A stretch of 64,000 bases of DNA from CAVPWP01 sp050789285 (GTDB lineage Bacteria > Pseudomonadota > Alphaproteobacteria > Rhodobacterales > Rhodobacteraceae): positions 496,001-560,000 of the forward strand of contig NZ_JBOUVX010000001.1 of the NCBI RefSeq assembly GCF_050789285.1. Direction: 5' to 3'. The notes under the pieces are model-generated. The model saw only the letters and a list, made by a program, of their open reading frames with translations. It made no database searches and was not told the DNA's origin. The position numbers and the translations under genes were made by a program. Positions 51,695-58,739 of this stretch are shown in pieces (the stretch's first letter is position 1; each line of letters starts with the position of its first letter).

Positions 51695-54061
51695 ATGAGC
51701 AGTCTTTCCGAGGACGAGGCCTTCGAGGCGGTGGTGCCGCTCAGCCGGCGCGCGATGACGGCGCGGCCCGCGCCCTATCTTGACGGGCTGAACCCCGCCC
51801 AGCGCGAGGCGGTCGAGGCGCTGGAGGGGCCGGTCCTGATGCTGGCCGGCGCGGGCACCGGCAAGACGCGCGCGCTGACGGCCCGCATCGCGCATCTTCT
51901 GCACACCGGGACCGCGCGCCCGAACGAGATCCTTGCCGTGACCTTCACCAACAAGGCCGCGCGCGAGATGAAGACCCGGGTCGCCACGCTTTTGGGGCAG
52001 GAAGTCGAGGGGATGCCCTGGCTTGGCACCTTCCACGCGATCTGCGTCAAGCTTCTGCGGCGGCACGCCGAGCTTGTCGGCCTCAAGACGACCTTCACCA
52101 TCCTCGACACCGACGACCAGGTGCGGCTCATCAAGCAGCTGATCATCGCCGAGAACATCGACGAAAAGCGCTGGCCGGCCCGGATGCTTGCCGGGATCAT
52201 CGACCAGTGGAAGAACCGCGCCTGGACGCCCGACCAGGTGCCCGCGGCCGAGGCGGGCGCCTTCAACCGGCGCGGGGTCGAGCTTTACGCCCAGTACCAG
52301 GAGCGGCTGAAGACGCTGAACGCGGTGGATTTCGGCGACCTGCTTCTGCATGTCCTGACGATCTTCCGCACGCACGAGGATGTGCTTCAGCAATACCAGC
52401 GCTGGTTCCGCTTCATCCTTGTCGACGAATACCAGGATACGAACGTCGCGCAGTATCTGTGGCTGCGGCTTCTGGCGCAGGCGCACCGCAACATCTGCTG
52501 CGTGGGTGACGACGACCAGTCGATCTATGGCTGGCGCGGCGCCGAGGTCGGCAATATCCTGCGGTTCGAGAAGGATTTTCCCGGCGCCCGGGTCATCCGG
52601 CTTGAACAGAACTACCGCTCGACCCCGCATATCCTCGCCGCCGCCTCGGGCGTGATCGCCGGCAACGAGGGGCGGCTTGGCAAGACGCTCTGGACCGAGG
52701 CGCCCGAGGGCGAGAAGCTGCGCCTGATCGGCCATTGGGACGGCGAGGAAGAGGCCCGCTGGATCGGCGAAGAGCTTGAGGCGATGCAGTCGGGAACCCG
52801 GGGCATGCGGCCGATGGGCTTGAACGAATCCGCCATTCTGGTGCGCGCCAGCCATCAGATGCGGGCGTTCGAGGACAGATTTCTGACCATTGGCCTTCCC
52901 TACCGGGTGATCGGCGGCCCGCGGTTCTACGAGCGGATGGAGATCCGCGACGCCATGGCCTATTTCCGCCTGGCGGTCAGCCCCGACGACGATCTGGCCT
53001 TCGAGCGGATCGTGAATACGCCCAAGCGGGGCCTTGGCGACAAGGCGCAACAGCTGATCCAGCGGTCGGCGCGTGCGAACGGCGTGTCGCTGGTGGAAGG
53101 CGCGCGCCTGCTTCTGGCGGCCAAGGGGCTTGGCGGCAAGGGCGGGACCGAGCTTGCCGCGCTGATCGCGGGGATCGACCGCTGGCATGGTGCCGTGGGC
53201 GCCGAGGCCGAAACCCATATCGAGCTTGCCGAGCGTATCCTTGACGAGTCCGGCTATACGACGATGTGGCTGAACGACAAGACGCCCGAGGCGCCGGGGC
53301 GGCTTGAGAACCTCAAGGAACTGGTGAAGGCGCTGGAAGCCTTCGACAACCTTCAGGGGTTTCTCGAACACGTCGCGCTGATCATGGACAACGAACAGGA
53401 AGACGCCACCGAAAAGGTGTCGATTATGACGCTGCACGCGGCCAAGGGGCTCGAGTTTCCGGCGGTGTTCCTGCCCGGTTGGGAAGATGGGCTTTTCCCG
53501 TCGCAGCGGTCGATGGACGAAAGCGGGCTCAAGGGCCTCGAGGAAGAGCGCCGGCTTGCCTATGTCGGGATCACCCGCGCCGAGGAACTGTGCACGATCT
53601 CGTTCGCCGCGAACAGGCGGGTCTATGGCCAGTGGCAAAGCCAGCTGCCGTCGCGCTTCATCGACGAACTGCCCGCCGACCATGTCGAGGTGCTGACGCC
53701 GCCCGGCCTTTACGGCGGCGGCTTCGGCGCGGCCGGAATGGCGCCGGCCGCCGCTTCGCGCCTGGACGAGGCGGCAAGCCGCGCGAATGTCTACAACTCG
53801 CCCGGCTGGCGGCGCCTGCAGGCCCGCGCGGGCGAGCGTGGAACCAGCCAGCCGCGCGAGGCGCGCACCACCGTGATCGACCTTGACGCGGTGTCGGTCT
53901 TCACCCGGGGCGAGCGGGTGTTCCACCCCAAGTTCGGCTATGGCTACGTCATGGGGATCGAGGGCGACAAGCTTGATATCGAGTTCGAGAAGGCCGGCGC
54001 AAAGAAGGTCGTCGCGGGCTTCGTCGTCGCCGCCGATCGCGCCGACGACGTGCCGTTCTAG
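51695..54061 (+). CDS. uvrD: UvrD/PcrA-type DNA helicase
   Basis: A 788-aa SF1A helicase for DNA repair and replication-fork processing. Motif I GAGTGKTRAL, Ia TFTNKAAREM, II LVDEYQDTN, III VGDDDQSIYGWRGA, IV VIRLEQNYRS, V TLHAAKGLEF, VI YVGITRAEE. The C-terminal segment (from about residue 715) ends in the Tudor-like RVFHPKFGYGYVMGIEGDKLDIEFE module seen in PcrA/UvrD that contacts RNA polymerase. ATG at 51695 is taken; 20 further codons upstream have no support. Confidence 0.95.
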   Translation: MSSLSEDEAFEAVVPLSRRAMTARPAPYLDGLNPAQREAVEALEGPVLMLAGAGTGKTRALTARIAHLLHTGTARPNEILAVTFTNKAAREMKTRVATLLGQEVEGMPWLGTFHAICVKLLRRHAELVGLKTTFTILDTDDQVRLIKQLIIAENIDEKRWPARMLAGIIDQWKNRAWTPDQVPAAEAGAFNRRGVELYAQYQERLKTLNAVDFGDLLLHVLTIFRTHEDVLQQYQRWFRFILVDEYQDTNVAQYLWLRLLAQAHRNICCVGDDDQSIYGWRGAEVGNILRFEKDFPGARVIRLEQNYRSTPHILAAASGVIAGNEGRLGKTLWTEAPEGEKLRLIGHWDGEEEARWIGEELEAMQSGTRGMRPMGLNESAILVRASHQMRAFEDRFLTIGLPYRVIGGPRFYERMEIRDAMAYFRLAVSPDDDLAFERIVNTPKRGLGDKAQQLIQRSARANGVSLVEGARLLLAAKGLGGKGGTELAALIAGIDRWHGAVGAEAETHIELAERILDESGYTTMWLNDKTPEAPGRLENLKELVKALEAFDNLQGFLEHVALIMDNEQEDATEKVSIMTLHAAKGLEFPAVFLPGWEDGLFPSQRSMDESGLKGLEEERRLAYVGITRAEELCTISFAANRRVYGQWQSQLPSRFIDELPADHVEVLTPPGLYGGGFGAAGMAPAAASRLDEAASRANVYNSPGWRRLQARAGERGTSQPREARTTVIDLDAVSVFTRGERVFHPKFGYGYVMGIEGDKLDIEFEKAGAKKVVAGFVVAADRADDVPF

Positions 54062-54174
54062 GCGTCTGCCGCGCGCGACCCTCGGGACAAATTAACGCGA
54101 CCGCAAGCTTCGTTATTGTTTTGTTCAGCGCCACCGAAATATCCTGACAACCGGACGTTGACTGGAGTTGCGGC

Positions 54175-54534
54175 GTGAAAGTTCTGGTTGTCGAGGATGA
54201 GGACATCCTCCGGTCGCTCTGGGTCGAGGTGTTCGAGGGCGCGGGCCATGTGGTCCATGCAGCCGCCGACGCCACCGGGGCGCGTCTGCTTCTTATGGGC
54301 GGATCCTACGACGTGGTGGTGCTGGACCTGCATCTTGGCGAGGAAAGCGGCCTGTCGGTCGCGACGCTGGCGACCTACGCCAATCCCGACTGCAAGGTGG
54401 TCATGATCACCGGCTCGGGTCTTTTCGCGAAGGGCGAGTTGTTCGAGATCGCGCCGTCGGTGGCGGCCGTGCTGCGCAAGCCGGTGGGCATCGACGAACT
54501 TCTGGCCATCTCGGAACACAATGCCATGGCCTGA
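54175..54534 (+). CDS. single-domain response regulator
   Basis: A 119-aa receiver domain with no output domain. The acidic pocket is in VVEDED, the phosphoacceptor Asp in VVVLDLHLG, the switch Thr in VMITGSG and the Lys in VLRKPVG. Start is GTG at 54175 with GGAG seven bases upstream. No histidine kinase is nearby, so its partner is elsewhere. Such proteins act as phosphate shuttles or by direct binding. A GC hairpin without a T run (54540-54563) follows it. Confidence 0.9.
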   Translation: MKVLVVEDEDILRSLWVEVFEGAGHVVHAAADATGARLLLMGGSYDVVVLDLHLGEESGLSVATLATYANPDCKVVMITGSGLFAKGELFEIAPSVAAVLRKPVGIDELLAISEHNAMA

Positions 54535-54561
54535 GGGCCGCGCCGCGAAGGGAACGGCGGC

Positions 54562-54650
54562 GCAAAAAAAAAGCGGTGGCACCAGGGAGGAGGAGGGTGC
54601 CACCGCCAATTTCAGAAGACCCAGGGAGGAGGAGGGGCCTTCTGATCCGT
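54562..54650 (-). ncRNA. ccsR: CcsR/cuckoo-family sRNA with two CCUCCUCCC loops
   Basis: Just after the DUF1127 stop, on the minus strand, are two hairpins that share an identical 12-base loop CUCCUCCUCCCU. The first (54613-54644) has a 10-bp stem CAGAAGGCCC/GGGUCUUCUG with one G-U; the second (54573-54606) has an 11-bp perfect stem GCGGUGGCACC/GGUGCCACCGC followed by nine U. Two hairpins with CCUCCUCCC in the loop, behind a DUF1127 gene, is the architecture of Rhodobacter sphaeroides CcsR1-4 RNAs, processed from the RSP_6037 transcript and induced by stress. The loops can pair with purine-rich Shine-Dalgarno-like sequence in target mRNAs. Confidence 0.88.
54564..54606 (-). terminator. rho-independent terminator of DUF1127-ccsR
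   Basis: Second ccsR hairpin: perfect 11-bp GC-rich stem, 12-base loop, then TTTTTTTTT on the minus strand. It is the strongest terminator in the window. Confidence 0.95.
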
Positions 54651-54656
54651 GAATTC

Positions 54657-54872
54657 TCAGTCCTCGTACGCCGCCTGGTATGCCAGCGACCGGACCATCG
54701 AGCGGCTCAGGCCCAGATCCGCGAGTTCGCGGTCGGTGAGGGTGTGCAGCTCGGCCAGTGTCTGCCGGTACATACGATAGCGGCGCACGCGTTCGGCGAT
54801 GCTGCCGAAGATCGAGGCGGCAGCGGAGCCCACAGGGGCCATCGAACCGCGTGTCGTCTGCGTGAATGCCAT
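54657..54872 (-). CDS. DUF1127 small protein, CcaF1-like
   Basis: A 71-aa protein with the DUF1127 domain in its C-terminal half: RYRMYRQTLAELHTLTDRELADLGLSR, given here in part as ELHTLTDRELADLGL. In R. sphaeroides the homologue (RSP_6037, CcaF1) is an RNA-binding protein co-transcribed with CcsR sRNAs, and affects their maturation. ATG at 54872 has AAGGA upstream; the longer frame to 54977 is not supported. Twelve bases separate its stop from the first ccsR hairpin, so they share one transcript. Stress induction is likely by analogy. Confidence 0.9.
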   Translation of the reverse strand: MAFTQTTRGSMAPVGSAAASIFGSIAERVRRYRMYRQTLAELHTLTDRELADLGLSRSMVRSLAYQAAYED

Positions 54873-54912
54873 TGTCGTCGTCCTTGGATCGTTATTCGTT
54901 TCGTCTGCGGAT

Positions 54913-54940
54913 AGATTAGGTCTTCGCTGCGCCTGCACAA
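54913..54940 (-). promoter_or_regulatory. putative promoter of DUF1127-ccsR
   Basis: On the minus strand TTGTGC (54935-54940) and TAATCT (54913-54918) with 16-bp spacing, 41 bp upstream of the ATG. In R. sphaeroides the matching operon uses RpoH-type promoters; I cannot tell which sigma factor applies here. Confidence 0.35.
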
Positions 54941-55100
54941 TGCACAGGATTTCAATGCTGCTATGCAGAAACTGCATATGAATAACTGACCTATTATTTG
55001 GGCAACGCGCCGGTTTCCGCGGCGGTTTCCGGCCGATCCCTTGTGCGGGGAGGGGATTCGGTCAACTAGTGCGGCATATTCATGCGCGGGGGATCGAAAT

Positions 55101-56198
55101 ATGGCCGATCTACGTAACGAAATCCTGAAGGTCTTGCGGACCGTGAGCCTGCCGGATGGCGGCGATCTGGTCGGGCGCGACCTCGTGCGGGCGCTCGATG
55201 TCGACGCGGGCGTCGTCCGATTCGTGATCGAGGCCCCATCGCCCGAGGCCGCGCGCGCCCTCGAAGCCGTCCGGGCGCGCGCCGAAGAGGCGGTCGCGCG
55301 GCTTGCCGGGGTGGCGCGGGTTTCGGCGGTGCTGACGGCCCATGGCCCGGCCGCGCGCCCCGCACCAAGGGCCGCCGCGCAGGCCGAGCCGCCCAGCCTG
55401 ACGATCGGGCGTCACCCCACGCCGCAGCAGGGCGGGCCGCAGAAGGTGTCGGGCGTCGACCGGATCCTGGCCATCGCCTCGGGCAAGGGCGGGGTGGGCA
55501 AGTCGACGGTCGCGTCGAACCTTGCCGTCGCGCTGGCGCGGCAGGGGCGGCGCGTCGGGCTTCTTGACGCCGACATCTATGGCCCGTCGCAGCCACGCAT
55601 GATGGGTGTGTCCAAGCGCCCGGCCTCGCCCGACGGCAAGACGATCATCCCGCTTCAGGCGCATGGCGTCACCATGATGTCGCTGGGGTTGATGCTGGAC
55701 GAGGACAAGCCCGTGGTCTGGCGCGGCCCGATGCTGATGGGGGCCTTGCAGCAGATGCTGGGCCAGGTCGCGTGGGGGCGTCTCGACGTGCTGATCGTCG
55801 ACCTGCCGCCGGGCACGGGGGATGTGCAGCTGACATTGTGCCAGCGGACGCAGGTGACGGGCGCTATCGTGGTCTCGACCCCGCAGGATGTCGCGCTTCT
55901 GGATGCGCGCAAGGCCATCGGCATGTTCCAGATGCTGAAGACGCCCGTGCTTGGGCTGATCGAGAACATGTCGACCTACGTCTGCCCGAACTGCGGTCAC
56001 GAAGCGCATATCTTCGGCCATGGCGGCGTCGCGGCCGAGGCGGCGAAGCTGGGCGTGCCGCTTCTGGGCGAGATTCCGCTTTCGCTGGATGTGCGGGTCG
56101 CGGGCGACGGTGGCACGCCGATCGCCGCGGGCGAGGGGCCCATCGCCGAGGCCTATGGCGCCATCGCGCGGCGCCTGGTCGGCGGCGGCATGGCCTGA
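55101..56198 (+). CDS. mrp: Mrp/ApbC family iron-sulfur carrier ATPase
   Basis: A 365-aa P-loop NTPase that carries and delivers Fe-S clusters. The N-terminal MIP18-like (DUF59) domain covers residues 1-80; the ATPase has the deviant Walker A SGKGGVGKST, DADIYGPSQP and VDLPPGTGD, and the cluster-binding CPNCG pair near residue 297. ATG at 55101; the longer upstream frame runs into the DUF1127 promoter region. A short tandem repeat begins at the stop codon. Confidence 0.94.
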   Translation: MADLRNEILKVLRTVSLPDGGDLVGRDLVRALDVDAGVVRFVIEAPSPEAARALEAVRARAEEAVARLAGVARVSAVLTAHGPAARPAPRAAAQAEPPSLTIGRHPTPQQGGPQKVSGVDRILAIASGKGGVGKSTVASNLAVALARQGRRVGLLDADIYGPSQPRMMGVSKRPASPDGKTIIPLQAHGVTMMSLGLMLDEDKPVVWRGPMLMGALQQMLGQVAWGRLDVLIVDLPPGTGDVQLTLCQRTQVTGAIVVSTPQDVALLDARKAIGMFQMLKTPVLGLIENMSTYVCPNCGHEAHIFGHGGVAAEAAKLGVPLLGEIPLSLDVRVAGDGGTPIAAGEGPIAEAYGAIARRLVGGGMA

Positions 56199-56200
56199 CG

Positions 56201-56275
56201 CCACGCCCCCAGACCCCACACCCCCAGACCCCACGCCCCCAGACCCCACACCCCCAGACCCCGAACCCCCAGACC
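56201..56275 (+). repeat. five tandem 15-bp repeats after mrp
   Basis: Units CCAC[G/A]CCCCCAGACC alternate G and A at position 5 for four copies; the fifth reads CCGAACCCCCAGACC. The array starts two bases after the mrp stop. On the minus strand it is G-rich (GGTCTGGGGGTGTGG). Confidence 0.95.
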
Positions 56276-56307
56276 ACCCGCATCCGCGCGCCGGCGTGCG
56301 GGCCTCG

Positions 56308-56323
56308 CGGGATTTCATGGGAA
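56308..56323 (+). promoter_or_regulatory. MraZ-box-like site 1
   Basis: CGGGATTTCATGGGAA: two [T/C/A]GGGA blocks with a 5-bp spacer, the spacing known for MraZ binding (TGGGN repeats). It is near-identical to site 2. Confidence 0.45.
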
Positions 56324-56433
56324 GCCGCTGTCGCGCAGCCCCATCCGGCGCGGGGAATCGCCGCGATTCGGGGTGTGTCCGGGTCTGGACGGGGTGGCCA
56401 GGCCCGTGAATCTCACGCTGGTCGTGAACTTTC

Positions 56434-56450
56434 AGGGATTTCGTGGGAAA
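56434..56450 (+). promoter_or_regulatory. MraZ-box-like site 2
   Basis: AGGGATTTCGTGGGAAA: AGGGA-N5-TGGGA, matching site 1 at 14 of 15 core bases, 126 bp further on. It overlaps the palindrome ATTTC-N4-GAAAT. Confidence 0.5.
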
Positions 56451-56614
56451 TTCCTGCGTAGTGCCGCGAAAACAAGATATTGGGCAGTATGCGCCGAGCT
56501 ATCCCCAGATGATGTTGCAAAGACGTCCGGATTGGGCACCATCCCTTGTTCTGAGGGGGCGCGAGAAACAAAATACTGTGCTCGGTCCCGCATTTTTCTG
56601 TTGATTACCATGAA

Positions 56615-56630
56615 TTCCCATGTCATCCCT
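56615..56630 (-). promoter_or_regulatory. MraZ-box-like site 3 (opposite strand)
   Basis: On the minus strand AGGGATGACATGGGAA, again AGGGA-N5-TGGGA with the same spacing but inverted. It lies 250 bp before the mraZ start. Confidence 0.45.
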
Positions 56631-56879
56631 GTTCACACGATGAGCAGGGACACAAAGGGGCGCTAAAGACCCCACGGCACCAAGAGCAGGTTTCATACAG
56701 GCACCCACTCATCATCAGAGATCCGGCGCGCGGGCGAGCAGACATCCCCCCAGGTGGCGCGCGCAGTCGGACATACCCGGCAACGGGACGAGGGCGGCGG
56801 ATTGGGCAGTGGCAGCAGCTCAGTCCGCCGTTTTCGGTTCGGGGCCCGGGCAACAGACAACAAGAAGGGCCGCGGGACA

Positions 56880-57383
56880 GTGGTTCGACGGTTCAGAGGC
56901 GAATTCCACCAGAAGGTGGACGGCAAGGGCAGGGTCTCGATCCCGGCCGGGTTTCGCCGTGTCCTCGAGAACGGCGACCCCGCGTGGTCCGAAGGCAAAT
57001 CCCCTGAATTCGTGATCGTCTATGGCGACCATCGCCGGCAGTACCTTGAATGCTATACGCTCGAGGCCGCGGCCGAGGTCGACGCCCAGATCGCCGAACT
57101 GCCGCGCGGCTCGATCGAGCGGCGGATGCTGGAGCGCCTGTTCAACGGACAGTCGCTTCCCTCCAGCGTGGACGAGACAGGGCGGATCGTCCTTCCGGCC
57201 AAGCTGCGCACCAAGATCGGCCTTGACGACACCGCCTATTTCATCGCCACCGGCGACACCTTCCAGATCTGGAAGCCCGAAACCTTCGACGAGGTCGAAG
57301 CCGCCCGGACCGAGGCGTGGCTTGACCAGCAGCCCGAGGATTTCGACCCCCTCACCCTTCTCGACAAGACCCGTGGAGGCTGA
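56880..57383 (+). CDS. mraZ: transcriptional regulator MraZ
   Basis: A 167-aa protein with two MraZ/AbrB-like halves: FRGEFHQKVDGKGRVSIPAGFRR and LPSSVDETGRIVLPAKLRTKIGL, given by their DGKGRVSIP and DETGRIVLP cores. MraZ forms a ring, binds TGGGN repeats and represses its own division cluster. Start is GTG at 56880 (VVRRFRGEFH), with GAAGGG about ten bases upstream; no ATG fits. The C-terminal 25 residues extend past the minimal family length. It heads the cluster rsmH-ftsL-ftsI-murEF-mraY. Confidence 0.94.
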   Translation: MVRRFRGEFHQKVDGKGRVSIPAGFRRVLENGDPAWSEGKSPEFVIVYGDHRRQYLECYTLEAAAEVDAQIAELPRGSIERRMLERLFNGQSLPSSVDETGRIVLPAKLRTKIGLDDTAYFIATGDTFQIWKPETFDEVEAARTEAWLDQQPEDFDPLTLLDKTRGG

Positions 57384-57386
57384 GCC

Positions 57387-58388
57387 ATGGCGGCCGCGGC
57401 CCGCGTGACGAACGAGCCTCAGCCCCATGTCCCGGTCCTTCTGCGCCCGCTGCTTGCCGCCGTCTCGCCGGTCAGCGGTGTCTGGGTCGACGGCACCTTC
57501 GGCGCGGGCGGCTATGCGCAGGGCTTGCTCGAAGCCGGCGCCGACACGGTCATCGCGATCGACCGCGATCCCAGTGTCTTCGACATGGCGCGGGCCTGGG
57601 CGGGCCGCTACGGCGACCGGCTTGTCCTGCGCGAAGGCAATTTCGCCGATCTCGACACGCTGGCGGGCCAGCCGCTTGACGGCGTGGTTCTGGATCTTGG
57701 TGTCTCGTCGATGCAGCTCGATCAGGCCGAACGCGGGTTTTCCTTCCGCGCCGACGGCCCTCTCGACATGCGGATGGGGGCCGAAGGGGGGACCGCGGCC
57801 GACATCGTGAACACCGCCTCCGAGGCCGAGATCGCCGATATCCTGTTCCACTACGGCGAAGAGCGCGCCTCGCGGCGGATCGCGCGGGCCATCGTGGCGC
57901 GTCGGGCCGAGCGGCCGTTCACCCGGACCGCGGACCTGGCGAAGGTCATCGAAAGCTGCCTGCCGCGCGCCAAGCCCGGGCAAAGCCATCCCGCGACGCG
58001 AAGCTTCCAGGCGATCCGGATCGCGGTGAACGACGAATTCGGCGCCCTGGTCGATGGCCTCGAAGCCGCCGAACGCGCGCTGAAGCCTGGCGGGTTCCTT
58101 GCCGTGGTCAGCTTCCATTCGCTTGAAGACCGCGTCGTCAAGCGCTTCCTGCAGGCCCGGTCCGGCACGGCGGGCCGGGGCAGCCGCCACGCCCCCGAGA
58201 CGGCCGAGGATACCCCCCGCTTCGCGCCGCACGGCAAGGCCGTGGGCCCCGACGACCGTGAGCTTTCCGAAAACCCGCGCGCCCGGTCCGCCCGTTTGCG
58301 GATCGCGCGCCGTACCGACGCGCCGGCCGGTCCCTGCGATCGCGCCGCGCTCGGGCTGCCGAAACCTGCATTGAAGGAGCGAGGCTGA
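57387..58388 (+). CDS. rsmH: 16S rRNA (cytosine1402-N4)-methyltransferase
   Basis: A 333-aa SAM-dependent enzyme (formerly MraW) that methylates C1402 in the P-site. It opens PHVPVLLRPLL, motif I is WVDGTFGAGGYAQGLL, followed by AIDRDPSVF, VLDLGVSSMQLDQAERGFSF and VVSFHSLEDRVVK. It begins four bases after the mraZ stop and ends four before ftsL. Confidence 0.97.
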   Translation: MAAAARVTNEPQPHVPVLLRPLLAAVSPVSGVWVDGTFGAGGYAQGLLEAGADTVIAIDRDPSVFDMARAWAGRYGDRLVLREGNFADLDTLAGQPLDGVVLDLGVSSMQLDQAERGFSFRADGPLDMRMGAEGGTAADIVNTASEAEIADILFHYGEERASRRIARAIVARRAERPFTRTADLAKVIESCLPRAKPGQSHPATRSFQAIRIAVNDEFGALVDGLEAAERALKPGGFLAVVSFHSLEDRVVKRFLQARSGTAGRGSRHAPETAEDTPRFAPHGKAVGPDDRELSENPRARSARLRIARRTDAPAGPCDRAALGLPKPALKERG

Positions 58389-58391
58389 ACC

Positions 58392-58739
58392 ATGCGATCG
58401 GTCTTCTTCATCGCCGTCGCGCTGTGCGTGGTGGGACTGGCGAGCTGGGCCTACCAGGAGAACTACCGCACGCAGGACTCCCTGCGCGAGGTCGAGCGGC
58501 TGAACGCCGAGATCGCCTCGCTGCGCGAGACGCTGGGCGTGCTGCGGGCGGAATGGGCCTATCTCAACCGGCCCGATCGCCTGCGCGACCTGTCGGACCT
58601 GAACTTCGACCGGCTGGGGCTTTTGCCGCTGTCGCCCGACCAGTTCGGGCAGGTCGACCAGATCACCTATCCGATGCCCGACGATTGGTCGGTGACCGAC
58701 TCGATCGAGGTGCGCGGCGACCTGGAGAGCTTCCCATGA
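58392..58739 (+). CDS. ftsL: cell division protein FtsL
   Basis: A 115-aa bitopic membrane protein: a short N-terminal arm, one membrane helix (FFIAVALCVVGLASWAY) and a periplasmic leucine-zipper segment (LREVERLNAEIASLRETLGVL). It bridges FtsB/FtsQ and FtsWI in the divisome. Identity relies on size, topology and position between rsmH and ftsI; the stop overlaps ftsI as ATGA. Confidence 0.9.
   Translation: MRSVFFIAVALCVVGLASWAYQENYRTQDSLREVERLNAEIASLRETLGVLRAEWAYLNRPDRLRDLSDLNFDRLGLLPLSPDQFGQVDQITYPMPDDWSVTDSIEVRGDLESFP

Larger units (their letters stand above)
56199..56879. other. 681-bp leader between mrp and mraZ
   Basis: It holds a five-copy 15-bp repeat (56201-56275), three MraZ-box-like sites (56308-56630) and a possible imperfect terminator: GGGGGCGCGAG pairing with CTCGGTCCC before CATTTTT (about 56554-56597). 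In R. sphaeroides the mraZ leader yields the abundant sRNA UpsM by termination in this position, so an UpsM counterpart ending near 56597 is possible. I see no protein-coding frame here. Confidence 0.5.

Noticed and set aside
54540..54563. GCGCCGC/GCGGCGC hairpin as terminator of the response regulator
   Set aside because: On the plus strand it is followed by A residues, not T; those bases are the U tract of the ccsR terminator on the other strand.
56201..56275. The 15-bp repeat as coding (five-residue repeats)
   Set aside because: It follows the mrp stop, has no start or ribosome-binding site, and no continuing frame of normal composition.
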